Positions 9,046 to 17,046 of a stretch of DNA of 64,000 nt are shown in pieces. The notes under the pieces are model-generated. The model was not told the DNA's origin and ran no database searches. It was given only the letters and a program-made list of their open reading frames with translations. Position numbers and translations under genes: made by a program. The DNA is from Legionella sp. PC997 (GTDB lineage: Bacteria > Pseudomonadota > Gammaproteobacteria > Legionellales > Legionellaceae): the NCBI RefSeq assembly GCF_014109825.1, contig NZ_CP059577.1, positions 1-64,000 of the forward strand. The letters are read 5' to 3'. Positions within the stretch are counted from its first letter, which is position 1, and each line of letters starts with the position of its first letter.

Positions 9046-9849
9046 TTATCTTTTTATTTCCATCATTTTTTCAGTAAGAGTCCATAACGCACGATTTAAT
9101 TTCACATTTTGATCAATGGCTTTTACTTCTCTGGTTTTGGTTCGAGTGGTGTAACCGTATTTATTTAAACGATGGCCACGGATCCCACCTTTAATTAAGT
9201 TTTCTTGCAGGACATTAAACACGGTAAACAAATCATTATCTTTTTGATCTACATAACGCCTTGGTTGCAATAAACTCTTAGGATTAACGATAATACCCCC
9301 CTCTGTATCAGAGAATTTTAGTGAGTGAGCAGCTTCTGCAAAAATCATTTTTTCATCGTCATTCAAGTGAATGGAAGCCATATCATCGGATACATCAAGC
9401 ATGTTATTTGCTGTCTCAATCACTTTGTAGGTGCCTTCAATGACATTCCCAAGAACATCCCCCTGATGTTTAATTCTAATTTCGTTATACGCTTGTCCAG
9501 CGATCATTCCATTACTGCACACAACCCGAAAAAGACCCGCCATTAAGCGATAAGAAGACAAACCATCATGAGAGTTAATAAGAACCAATTCGGGATAAAG
9601 CCCCTGATTATTTTGCAGGACATCATGGCGTTGAAAACGGAGCATGTGTTTTGCAAATACTTTCGCTTCTTGGTTCTGGCTTTTGGTCTGGGTTGCCCAA
9701 GTGGGGAAAAAACCTTCTGACATTAATTTATCAATGATTTGCTCGGTTGAAATGGGCGAGTACTTGGTACTCGTTTTATAAGAGCTGGCTTGTGTGAATA
9801 TGGATGGCGCTAATTTGAATAATTTATCTTTTGATAATACTGGTAACAT
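9046..9849 (-). CDS. DUF932-domain plasmid protein
   Basis: A 267-aa protein that looks like a complete DUF932 (phage/plasmid-like protein) family member. Features are the N-terminal phenylalanine/proline segment, then FPTWATQTKSQNQE, the central HDGLSSYRLMAGLFRVVCSNGMI and the C-terminal LNRALWTLTEKMM. The family is common in plasmid leading regions; its biochemical role is not established. It has a strong SD (GGAGAACA, in the shared inverted leader) and a good sigma-70 promoter (TTGACC, 17 bp, GATACT). It is divergent from the gene at 10039. Confidence 0.85.
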   Translation of the reverse strand: MLPVLSKDKLFKLAPSIFTQASSYKTSTKYSPISTEQIIDKLMSEGFFPTWATQTKSQNQEAKVFAKHMLRFQRHDVLQNNQGLYPELVLINSHDGLSSYRLMAGLFRVVCSNGMIAGQAYNEIRIKHQGDVLGNVIEGTYKVIETANNMLDVSDDMASIHLNDDEKMIFAEAAHSLKFSDTEGGIIVNPKSLLQPRRYVDQKDNDLFTVFNVLQENLIKGGIRGHRLNKYGYTTRTKTREVKAIDQNVKLNRALWTLTEKMMEIKR

Positions 9850-9893
9850 GTTGTTCTCCTATGTTTTTACTATTGTTCTCAAGGAACAAATAC

Positions 9894-9922
9894 AGTATCG
9901 CAAAAAACCGACCCAAGGTCAA
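9894..9922 (-). promoter_or_regulatory. Sigma-70-type promoter for the DUF932 gene
   Basis: On the minus strand TTGACC (9922-9917) and GATACT (9899-9894) are separated by exactly 17 bp. Transcription would start near 9887 and run through the left arm of the inverted repeat. Confidence 0.65.
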
Positions 9923-9966
9923 AATTATTTATAAATTTTCTTTATAAACTTTATTTATTACAAATG

Positions 9967-9995
9967 TTGATATTTTAAGATGCACTTGTTATACT
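9967..9995 (+). promoter_or_regulatory. Sigma-70-type promoter for the gene at 10039
   Basis: TTGATA (9967-9972) and TATACT (9990-9995) are 17 bp apart, and TG at 9987-9988 adds an extended -10. Transcription would start near 10002, just before the right arm of the inverted repeat. Confidence 0.7.
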
Positions 9996-10038
9996 GTTCT
10001 TGTCTTAGTGACCAATAGTAAAAACATAGGAGAACAGC

Positions 10039-10362
10039 ATGACTATTCCAGAAATTATCCAACGCCAATTACTGCACACAAATAAAGCGATCGTCTGGTC
10101 GTGGGGTGTGTCCAAATGGTATAAAGTATCCAATACAATGCTTGCAATACGAGTTCATGCACACCGCCTCAATGGGTTTGTATGCATCACATTGGATGAG
10201 GCACATGATTTGTATAACATTACTTTTTATTCAAATAAAACAGTTCCAGAGATGCTTAAGCATCCTGTTTCTGCATATGAGGCGATAGAAGGGGTTTATT
10301 GCGATCAACTCGTTGAGTTCATTGATAATATAATCGAAAGAATACCAAACTATAAATATTAA
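10039..10362 (+). CDS. Conserved plasmid protein, hypothetical (107 aa)
   Basis: A 107-aa soluble protein with several His and Trp residues (VWSWGVSKWYKV near residue 20, RVHAHRLNGFV near 38). A strong SD (AGGAGAACAGC) sits in the shared inverted leader and fixes the start. I believe similar proteins accompany DUF932 genes on other plasmids, which would make the pair functional partners under common control, but I cannot name the family. Confidence 0.7.
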   Translation: MTIPEIIQRQLLHTNKAIVWSWGVSKWYKVSNTMLAIRVHAHRLNGFVCITLDEAHDLYNITFYSNKTVPEMLKHPVSAYEAIEGVYCDQLVEFIDNIIERIPNYKY

Positions 10363-10414
10363 ACCTTATCCAGCCTCCAATCGCTGGGGGCTAGAAATCA
10401 TTTGAGGTGATTTA

Positions 10415-11233
10415 ATGAAAAAATTATCATTTGCCGTTAAGGCAAACATGAATAAACCCCCTAGAGTTCATGTGCAATCAGCAGATAAAAAAACAACCTA
10501 TGGTTCATTTCAAGCCAATAACTGTGATGAATTTGATGCCTGGAATAAATTAAGCCCAGAAGAAACCATTGAATTAAAGCATTATATGAACAATATGTCG
10601 GCTATTGAGCATTACTTTTCTACAAAGGCTCTGTCCGAACAAAAAGATTTTAGAATCAAATTACCCAACAGTTTTATAGGTACTATAGATGAAATAAGCA
10701 AGCTATGCTCTGAGGAAGACATCAACTTAAATGTTTATGATGCCATGATTAGTGCAGCCATTGGGCAGCTTAAAATCAAGACAGCAAGCCTTCCTGATGA
10801 CAAAAAGCAGCAAGCCCTGATGCTCCTTAATCAACTCGGACTATCTGAAAATGTAAAATCGGATGTTTCCTTAAAAATACAAGCGGTATTCTCTGAATTA
10901 TTGTCCATTCATAATAAATCAGAAAAACTGCACCAAAAATCCATAGTCCTTTTTAATAAAGATAAAAGTATTTCTCCGAAAACCATTGAAGAAATCGCAA
11001 AAGGTGATTTATCAACCTCCAAATGGTTAGTATCTTGTGCCATAGAGATTTTACTGGAAGAAAAACCAGATATTGTGCAAAAAATATTATCTGATAACGA
11101 TATCTTGTTTTTGTGGGCGACTCCTTCACTAAAAAATAATAGGCCAATCAAGGAATTACTCGATAAATTAGGGTCTTTGAATAACTCCGAAATGTTAAGC
11201 AGCAAACTAAATTCCATGACAGACTTTAGTTAA
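10415..11233 (+). CDS. Hypothetical soluble helical protein (272 aa)
   Basis: A 272-aa protein with no signal peptide or membrane helix and a largely helical, Lys/Ser/Leu-rich composition. The ATG is set by GAGGTG about 8 nt upstream. It lies 52 bp after the preceding gene; a GC-richer imperfect hairpin (about 10373-10393) between them could be a weak terminator. It is followed 38 bp later by a toxin-antitoxin pair. I recognise no domain. Confidence 0.65.
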   Translation: MKKLSFAVKANMNKPPRVHVQSADKKTTYGSFQANNCDEFDAWNKLSPEETIELKHYMNNMSAIEHYFSTKALSEQKDFRIKLPNSFIGTIDEISKLCSEEDINLNVYDAMISAAIGQLKIKTASLPDDKKQQALMLLNQLGLSENVKSDVSLKIQAVFSELLSIHNKSEKLHQKSIVLFNKDKSISPKTIEEIAKGDLSTSKWLVSCAIEILLEEKPDIVQKILSDNDILFLWATPSLKNNRPIKELLDKLGSLNNSEMLSSKLNSMTDFS

Positions 11234-11257
11234 AGACTTTCCAAAATATCACATTTA

Positions 11258-11266
11258 TGCTATAAA
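11258..11266 (+). promoter_or_regulatory. Extended -10 promoter directly before higB
   Basis: TGCTATAAA (11258-11266) is an extended -10 element. A transcript starting about 7 nt downstream would begin at or next to the higB ATG at 11272, which lacks a Shine-Dalgarno sequence. This suggests a leaderless toxin message. The -35 region is poor. Confidence 0.5.
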
Positions 11267-11271
11267 TTACT

Positions 11272-11625
11272 ATGAGAATAAAATTTTACCAAAAACAATC
11301 AGGCAAAAACCCTGTGGCGGAATTCCTAAATGATTTGCCATCCGATGAAATCGCGCGACTTGCCGGTTGTTTAAAGAATGTTGAAGAGCTTGGTTTTGAT
11401 AGCCCAAGGGTACAATTCAGGCAAATAAAAGGCTCGCTTTGGGAAATTAAGATTAAAACATCACGCAGTGGTTATCGTTTTTTTTATGTGTGTATTCAAA
11501 AGGAAATCATTGTTCTTTTACATGCTTACAAAAAGCAGTCACAAAAAGCGCCAAAGCAAGAAATTGAACTGGCTGAAAAACGAATGATGGAGGTATACGA
11601 CCATGAAAGCACTTACCTTAAATGA
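11272..11625 (+). CDS. higB: HigB/Gp49-like toxin (RelE superfamily)
   Basis: A 117-aa protein of the phage Gp49/HigB-like (DUF891) toxin group. It shows KNPVAEFLNDL at the N-terminus, the LWEIKIKTSRSGYRFFYV core strand and VLLHAYKKQSQKAPKQEIELA near the end, the usual layout of these mRNA interferases. The toxin gene comes first, as is typical for higBA. The stop overlaps the antitoxin gene by 23 bp. It is expected to cleave mRNA at the ribosome unless bound by the antitoxin. Confidence 0.85.
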   Translation: MRIKFYQKQSGKNPVAEFLNDLPSDEIARLAGCLKNVEELGFDSPRVQFRQIKGSLWEIKIKTSRSGYRFFYVCIQKEIIVLLHAYKKQSQKAPKQEIELAEKRMMEVYDHESTYLK

Positions 11626-11893
11626 GTTTATTGACGACAAAATCAATAAGGACGAAGAATTTGCCAAGCACTATGAGCGTGAGCAAATCATTAATAACAT
11701 TGCCGTCATGATTGTGAATGCCCGTAAAAAGCGGCATATGACTCAATCCGAGTTGGCCAATAAAATTGGAACCAAGCAATCGGTTATTTCTCGTCTTGAA
11801 AGCGGCAATAGCTCCTTTATTCCCTCATTAGAAACGTTGGTAAAGGTCGCTGATGCGCTCAACATGCACTTAAAATTGCAATTACAAGCCTAA
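11603..11893 (+). CDS. higA: HigA-like XRE antitoxin
   Basis: A 96-aa protein with an N-terminal helical part that probably contacts the toxin and a C-terminal helix-turn-helix (MTQSELANKIGTKQSVISRLESGNSS, about residues 48-73, described here in outline) of the XRE/Cro family. Its Shine-Dalgarno GGAGG lies inside the toxin gene 8 nt before the ATG. It should neutralise HigB and repress the operon promoter. Confidence 0.88.
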   Translation: MKALTLNEFIDDKINKDEEFAKHYEREQIINNIAVMIVNARKKRHMTQSELANKIGTKQSVISRLESGNSSFIPSLETLVKVADALNMHLKLQLQA

Positions 11894-11941
11894 TAAACAT
11901 TTGGCCAACATCAAATAACAGTACTTTTTAAAGGATATAAA

Positions 11942-14440
11942 ATGGCATTAGATTTTTCCAAACTGAGTACAGGACAAACTGTTGATACAGTCTTAAAGCC
12001 AAGAGAAATTTTTAGCGCCTTACCAAATAAAAAACCAAACAAATTCCATTACCCCCGCGATGTGCAATCTCAAGTATGGAGCAAATGGTTTGACCGCAAA
12101 GAAGAACGCAACCTGGTTATAAAAATGAATACTGGTGGCGGTAAAACAGTGGTTGGCCTTTTAATTTTAAAAAGTTGCTTGAATGAGAAGAAAGGGCCTG
12201 TAGTTTATATAGTTCCAGATAATTTTTTAGTAGAACAAGTGTTATCCGAAGCCAAAGATCTTGGATTAAATGCCGTTGATAACCCTGAAAATGAGAGTTT
12301 TTTAAAAGGAAAAGCAATTCTAGTAACTAATATATATAAATTAATTAACGGGAAATCAGTATTTGGTGTTGGCGATGAGGGAGCAAAAATACCCATTAAG
12401 ACACTCCTTATTGATGATGCTCATGCGTGCGTAAACACAGTCGAAGAACAATTCACTTTGAACGTGTCATCATCTAACCCAGCATATAAAAAATTATTTA
12501 GTCTTTTTGAAGAAGCAATGAAAAGGCAGTCGGAAGCAAAATATTTGGAGATTGAAGCGGGAGACCCCTTTGCTTACATTCTGATCCCATATTGGAACTG
12601 GCAAGAAAATCTAAGTAAGGTAATGCAGGTTTTAATTGAAAACAAAAATCATGAAGACATAAAATTTAAATGGCCATTAATAAAAGAAAATTTAGAGCGA
12701 TGCAGTTGCGTTATTAGTAAGCATTCCATTGAAATTACTAGTAATTGTATTCCAATTGATGTGATTCCTTCTATTAGTAATGCATCAAGAAAAATATTTA
12801 TGACCGCGACATTATCAGACGATAGCGTCTTAACGACCCATTTTGGTGTTAGCTCTCAATATCTTAATAACCCTATCACTCCAGATTCAGCGGGAGATGT
12901 AGGTGATCGATTAATCCTATTACCACAAGCTCTCAACACAAATATGTTTGATAGTGATGTTAAAGAATTATGTTTGAAATTATCCAAAGAATATAACGTG
13001 GTAGTTATTGTCCCATCTAACAAACGATTGGAGTTTTGGGAGGATGCAGCTGATCTCATTTTAAAAAAAGACACTATCCTTCAAGGAGTTGAACAACTTA
13101 AAACAACTCATATTGGCTTAACAATTTTAGTTAACAAATATGATGGGATTGATTTGCCCGAAAATGCTTGTCGATTGTTAGTTATAGATGGATTACCAGC
13201 CGCTCGAAATAATATTGATAAAATTCGCCAGAGCGAGCTTGCGGGTAGTTCGAACAAAGTAAATCAAATCGTTCATAAAGTAGAACAGGGGATGGGGAGA
13301 GGTGTTAGATCTAATGATGATTATTGCGTCATTTTTCTTATGGGAAAAGATCTTACTTCTCAGCTTTATACGGGCGAAACTTTAGAACTATTTTCACCGG
13401 CGACAAAGGCTCAACTAGAATTGTCAGAAAGGGTAGCAGATCAAATAAAAGATAAAGGAGTTGAGGAAATTAGATCCGTAATAAACTACTGTCTAAAAAG
13501 AGACCCGCAATGGGTTGAGTTAAGTAGAGGTATTATGGCTAACCTAAATTACTCCAATAAAAATACATCTGACTCAATAAAAATCGCTTTAAGAGAAGCT
13601 TACGATTTAGATCGCTCAGGGAAACCACAAGAAGCAGCAAACAGAATTTTACATGAAATCAATAACTCAACCGATGATCTTTTATTAAAAGGCGTATTAA
13701 AACAATACATGTCGGAGTATATAAACAAGTACGATAAGGTGGAATCGCAAAAAACCCAACTATCCGCTATTTCTGATAATTTGAGAGTTCTTAAACCAAT
13801 CGAAGGCATCAGTTATAAACCATTAAAAACCCATACAGGATCACAAGCAATACGATGTTCTACCTATTTAAAAGACAAATTTAAAGATGGAAACAAACTT
13901 ATTATCTATACAGAGGGAGTATTTTCAAAACTTATATTTAGTGAAGGTACTGCAAATATATTTGAGGATGCTTTTAACGAGTTAGCATACCTTCTTGGCT
14001 TTATAGGCCAACGCCCCGAAAATGATTATGGAAAAGGACCAGATAATCTCTGGCTGTTGGATGATTTAAAATTTTTAGTTATTGAATGTAAAAATGGTGC
14101 AACCACCGATTTTATTTGCAAACACGATTGTAATCAGCTGAATGGTTCTGAAATTTGGTTTAATAATAATTATGGCAATGGTGCTAAATGTGTACCTATT
14201 ATGATTCATTTATCTACTTGTTTTGAGTATGCGTGTCCTCCAAGTAACAATATAAAAATAATAAATAAGAGCTTATTAGAAAAGCTAGTTAATAACGCCC
14301 GTAAATTTATACGATCTATAGCCACTGAAAATAAGTTTGAAGACAGTCAAGCTGTCAAACAACATCTGGCACAATACAAGTTAGAGGCTAATGATATTAT
14401 CGCCAACTATACAACTGCTTTTAAAACAAAAAAAACCTGA
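11942..14440 (+). CDS. DEAD/DEAH helicase fused to probable PD-(D/E)XK nuclease
   Basis: An 832-aa protein. The N-terminal half is an SF2 helicase: Walker A MNTGGGKT at residues 62-69, a DEAH-like box IDDAHA at 157-162, a TAT-type motif III (MTATLSD near 288) and a motif VI QGMGRGVRS near 448. The C-terminal part has a nuclease-like signature: GPD with D701, 13 residues, then E715-C-K717 inside FLVIECKNGA, i.e. D-x13-ExK. This domain order recalls restriction-type and phage-defence helicase-nucleases. It sits between two toxin-antitoxin modules and has its own ribosome site (AAAGGATATAA). The helicase is certain; nuclease and defence roles are inferred. Confidence 0.8.
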   Translation: MALDFSKLSTGQTVDTVLKPREIFSALPNKKPNKFHYPRDVQSQVWSKWFDRKEERNLVIKMNTGGGKTVVGLLILKSCLNEKKGPVVYIVPDNFLVEQVLSEAKDLGLNAVDNPENESFLKGKAILVTNIYKLINGKSVFGVGDEGAKIPIKTLLIDDAHACVNTVEEQFTLNVSSSNPAYKKLFSLFEEAMKRQSEAKYLEIEAGDPFAYILIPYWNWQENLSKVMQVLIENKNHEDIKFKWPLIKENLERCSCVISKHSIEITSNCIPIDVIPSISNASRKIFMTATLSDDSVLTTHFGVSSQYLNNPITPDSAGDVGDRLILLPQALNTNMFDSDVKELCLKLSKEYNVVVIVPSNKRLEFWEDAADLILKKDTILQGVEQLKTTHIGLTILVNKYDGIDLPENACRLLVIDGLPAARNNIDKIRQSELAGSSNKVNQIVHKVEQGMGRGVRSNDDYCVIFLMGKDLTSQLYTGETLELFSPATKAQLELSERVADQIKDKGVEEIRSVINYCLKRDPQWVELSRGIMANLNYSNKNTSDSIKIALREAYDLDRSGKPQEAANRILHEINNSTDDLLLKGVLKQYMSEYINKYDKVESQKTQLSAISDNLRVLKPIEGISYKPLKTHTGSQAIRCSTYLKDKFKDGNKLIIYTEGVFSKLIFSEGTANIFEDAFNELAYLLGFIGQRPENDYGKGPDNLWLLDDLKFLVIECKNGATTDFICKHDCNQLNGSEIWFNNNYGNGAKCVPIMIHLSTCFEYACPPSNNIKIINKSLLEKLVNNARKFIRSIATENKFEDSQAVKQHLAQYKLEANDIIANYTTAFKTKKT

Positions 14441-14506
14441 GCACTACATACTAGGTAAAAAGATAAAAATCAGCATTTCGATAGAATACTTGTTGGGATT
14501 ATTTTA

Positions 14507-14623
14507 CTAACCTTTGAATTGGTTGAACAAGTATCGGCTTATCTCAAAATAAAGATCATCTCGATTAATTCGTATTCCATAGAGATCGGTATTGCGACAG
14601 AGAGTAACACCTTTAGAACTCAC
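14507..14623 (-). CDS. Possible 38-aa ORF coupled to the yafQ stop codon
   Basis: A GTG start at 14623 overlaps the yafQ stop as GTGA. The ORF encodes a short protein ending SRYLFNQFKG, with charged residues spread evenly. No separate ribosome site is visible. It could be a third member of the toxin-antitoxin transcript or a remnant of another gene. Confidence 0.25.
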   Translation of the reverse strand: MSSKGVTLCRNTDLYGIRINRDDLYFEISRYLFNQFKG

Positions 14624-14901
14624 CCAAACAAATCACTATGTGATCCTGTTCGTGATAATCGCAGCAATTGTATGCGATCATCTTTAATGGTCTTATAAAT
14701 TAATAACCAATCGGGGGTAATGTGACATTCACGATAACCATCCCAATTTACGGAAAGACTGTGATCCTTATGCTTTGGATCCAGGGGTTCTTCCTTTTGC
14801 AATTGCTCTACAATAGAGTCTAAGAGCGTCCTTCTTTTCCCTTGCTTCGTAATCTTTTTCAAATCACGCTTAAACTGTGTCGCCAACTCTAATTCAAGCA
14901 T
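14620..14901 (-). CDS. yafQ: YafQ-family mRNA interferase toxin
   Basis: A 93-aa protein that matches E. coli YafQ in length and along its whole sequence: ATQFKRDLKK at the start, KDHSLSVNWDGYRECH in the middle, ITPDWLLIYK, and RTGSHSDLFG at the end. The positions of H47, H60, D64 and H88 correspond to the YafQ catalytic residues. YafQ cleaves mRNA in the ribosomal A site. Its start overlaps the antitoxin stop by 8 bp, so the two are translationally coupled. Confidence 0.92.
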   Translation of the reverse strand: MLELELATQFKRDLKKITKQGKRRTLLDSIVEQLQKEEPLDPKHKDHSLSVNWDGYRECHITPDWLLIYKTIKDDRIQLLRLSRTGSHSDLFG

Positions 14902-15154
14902 TATCTACAGAATCCCATACATCCTTCATTGTTTTAAATCGCTCGCCTTTTCCTGATTCCAGCTCTGCCATGGCCTCTCTTGTCTCTTTGTTCGGTATTT
15001 TTACCTCAAAAGGCAGGCCATTTTGGAGACAGACCTGGCTATAGAACAGTCGAATCGCCTCGGCTGTAGATAAGCCTACCTTATGCAAAATCGCTTCTGC
15101 CTGCATTTTAAGAGCAGGCTCAATACGAGCATTAATTGTTGCCGCCTTATTCAT
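14894..15154 (-). CDS. dinJ: DinJ/RelB-family antitoxin
   Basis: An 86-aa protein with the ribbon-helix-helix pattern ATINARIEPALKMQAEAIL and LSTAEAIRLFYSQ typical of DinJ/RelB. The C-terminal tail (residues 55-86) is where such antitoxins bind YafQ. I placed the start at the ATG at 15154 because GGGAG lies 8 nt upstream; a TTG five codons further up is in frame but less likely. It is the first gene of the leftward operon and probably represses it. Confidence 0.9.
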   Translation of the reverse strand: MNKAATINARIEPALKMQAEAILHKVGLSTAEAIRLFYSQVCLQNGLPFEVKIPNKETREAMAELESGKGERFKTMKDVWDSVDNA

Positions 15155-15232
15155 CTTAGTAACTCCCAAAATACTGATATTTTAATTGTATAACAAATGC
15201 ATTACATTTTCAATTTTTCTATTTTATATGGG

Positions 15233-15358
15233 CTATCAATAAAGTACACCCTTGTGATAAATTTTGCCTTGCCTTTAAATCCCTTGTTTTTCATATCAAT
15301 AGAATCTGATTTTTATTTATGATAATGTACTATCACTAATTTTAAATATTATTGATAG
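15233..15358. repeat. CTATCAATA motif repeated upstream of the serine recombinase
   Basis: CTATCAATA at 15233-15241, ATATCAATAG at 15293-15302 and the inverted TATTGATAG at 15350-15358 lie in an AT-rich 197-bp gap. The last copy overlaps the recombinase ribosome-binding region. They may be binding sites of the recombinase (a recombination site and/or autoregulatory operator). Confidence 0.45.
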
Positions 15359-15366
15359 GAAAATTC

Positions 15367-16251
15367 ATGGCGCTTGTTGGTTATGCCCGCGTATCTACAA
15401 TTGACCAAAATTTGGACATTCAACTTGATGCTTTAAAATGCGCTGGATGTAAAAAGATCTTTTCCGAGAAAAAAAGTGGTACTTCAAAAAAAAACCGAAC
15501 CGCACTGGATGAATGCATGGAGTATATTCGTGAAGGCGATACCTTGGTAGTTACACGAATTGACCGCTTAACCCGCAGTATTCTGGATTTACAGACTTTA
15601 CTGCATTATTTAAAAGAGAAAGAGATCCACCTAAAAGCATTGGAGCAACCTGTGGATACCTCTAATGCCTCAGGTAAATTCTTTTTGGATATGCTGGGTG
15701 TCTTTGCTGAGTTTGAAACCAACCTTCGCCGTGAGCGGCAACTGGAAGGTATTGAGCGCGCAAAACGCGAAGGCAAATACAAAGGGAGAAAACCCACAGC
15801 ACGCTCAAAAACTAATGAGGTCATGGAGTTAATCAATCAGGGATACACACGCACCGCTATTGCTAAAAAACTTAATATGGGTATTGCCAGTGTTTATCGT
15901 ATTCTTAAAACCCAACGACAGGATAATCCAGAAAAATCAATTCCAGGCAGCCAGGGAACTCAAAAAATTGCCGTGGTTGAAGTTTGGCTGCGCGTAGAAA
16001 ACAACAATAAGTTTGTGCGTGGAAAAAATGAATCCAGGCGGCAAATCGAGCAATACTGCTTTTCAGCCTTTGATATGGTGAAAAAAGACAAGGATGGATG
16101 GGAATACAGTCTTAAAATTCCCTATACCAGTGATAAGGATCTGGATGAAACTATCTATGACTTAATGCATGAAGCCGAATCGATTGCCGGCTGTCGCAAT
16201 GGATTTACAGAAATGAGTATCACGGAACCTGCAACCGGTAAATCTTGGTGA
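15367..16251 (+). CDS. Serine recombinase (resolvase/invertase) with extra C-terminal domain
   Basis: A 294-aa protein. Residues 1-140 are a resolvase N-terminal domain with catalytic S10 in YARVST, the RIDRLTRS helix near 68 and the EFETNLRRERQ arm. Residues about 145-180 hold the helix-turn-helix (GYTRTAIAKKLNMG). After a linker, residues about 195-294 form an added domain (VVEVWLRVENNNKFVRGK, DKDGWEYSLKIPY, ending GKSW) that I know as a stand-alone small plasmid protein. The ATG at 15367 is preferred because AGGAAAATTC precedes it. Normal resolvases are about 185 aa, so this is a fusion. It probably resolves multimers or drives site-specific rearrangement. Confidence 0.88.
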   Translation: MALVGYARVSTIDQNLDIQLDALKCAGCKKIFSEKKSGTSKKNRTALDECMEYIREGDTLVVTRIDRLTRSILDLQTLLHYLKEKEIHLKALEQPVDTSNASGKFFLDMLGVFAEFETNLRRERQLEGIERAKREGKYKGRKPTARSKTNEVMELINQGYTRTAIAKKLNMGIASVYRILKTQRQDNPEKSIPGSQGTQKIAVVEVWLRVENNNKFVRGKNESRRQIEQYCFSAFDMVKKDKDGWEYSLKIPYTSDKDLDETIYDLMHEAESIAGCRNGFTEMSITEPATGKSW

Positions 16252-16254
16252 TGA

Positions 16255-16704
16255 TTCCCCTGGTTCACCACCCTGCCATGGGTTCATTACCTTAATTTTA
16301 AACCCAAGGAATGTTATCATGCCGTCCGTTTTGAAAAGGCAACGCGCTATTACGTCATTCGCCTGGAACAGGATTTATTGGGTGACTGGACACTCTGCGC
16401 ATCCAATGGACGTATCAAGTCCAGATTTGGGCAAAGCCATATTATTGCCTTTGCAAGTTTTTCTGATGCCTTGAAGCACTTTTGCGTCATGGTGAAAGAA
16501 CGAAACCAACGCGGTTATTATCTGATCTCTTATCAAACCCATGATGTTCTATACCAACAAATACTACCATGGGCCTGCTTTATGGAGGATCCAGCACCTA
16601 TGAAAAAGAGACCTCGGAAAAAGCAAGTTCGATCATTGCTGAATCAAAACTCAACCATTCAATCCCAATCTCAGGACTCTCAGCAAATGCTGCTTATTTT
16701 TTAA
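16255..16704 (+). pseudogene. WGR-domain-like ORF with no normal start codon
   Basis: The frame is open from 16255. It encodes KATRYYVIRLEQDL followed by GDWTLCASNGRIKSRFGQ, then a helix ending RNQRGYY, which is the layout of a WGR domain (poly-ADP-ribose-polymerase-associated and plasmid proteins). There is no in-frame ATG or GTG before the domain; a TTG at 16378 would cut it in half. So either an unusual start is used (for example CTG near 16276) or the gene has lost its 5' end. It directly follows the recombinase and may once have been co-expressed with it. Confidence 0.5.
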
Positions 16705-16812
16705 CGAGTACCACCTTCCAATTATAAAAAAAGAGAATAATTATTTTCCACAATCAGAATAATTTGTCTTTAGATATAGGATATATTATATTATATATAG
16801 ATGGAGATAATG

Positions 16813-17046
16813 ATGAATAAAGTTTTAATATCAATACCCGATCAAATCGCTTCTAGAATGAGAGCAGCAATACCTCAGCGACAACGCAGCAAGGTGATTG
16901 CTCATCTTATTGAAAAAGAAATTGAACGACGTGAAAAAGCGCTCTATGAATGCGCTTTAGCTGTTGAAAATGATCATGGTTTACAAAATGAAATGAACGA
17001 TTGGGATATAACGGTTCAAGATGGATTAACTGATGAATCGTGGTGA
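16813..17046 (+). CDS. mazE: MazE-like antitoxin
   Basis: A 77-aa protein with an N-terminal DNA-binding segment (VLISIPDQIASRMRAAIP, then QRSKVIAHLIEKEIERRE, the ribbon-helix-helix type found in many MazE/PemI-like antitoxins) and an acidic C-terminal tail rich in Asp and Trp that would bind the toxin. GGAG 6 nt upstream favours the ATG at 16813 among three nearby in-frame Met codons. The 3' end overlaps mazF by 14 bp. The upstream 100 bp is very AT-rich and holds the promoter. Confidence 0.85.
   Translation: MNKVLISIPDQIASRMRAAIPQRQRSKVIAHLIEKEIERREKALYECALAVENDHGLQNEMNDWDITVQDGLTDESW

Larger units (their letters stand above)
9852..10036. repeat. 24-bp perfect inverted repeat forming the leaders of two divergent genes
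   Basis: The 24 nt at 9852-9875 are the exact reverse complement of 10013-10036. Each arm ends in ACATAGGAGAACA just upstream of a start codon, so the DUF932 gene and the gene at 10039 begin with the same 5' untranslated leader. The 137 bp between the arms hold both promoters. Confidence 0.85.
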
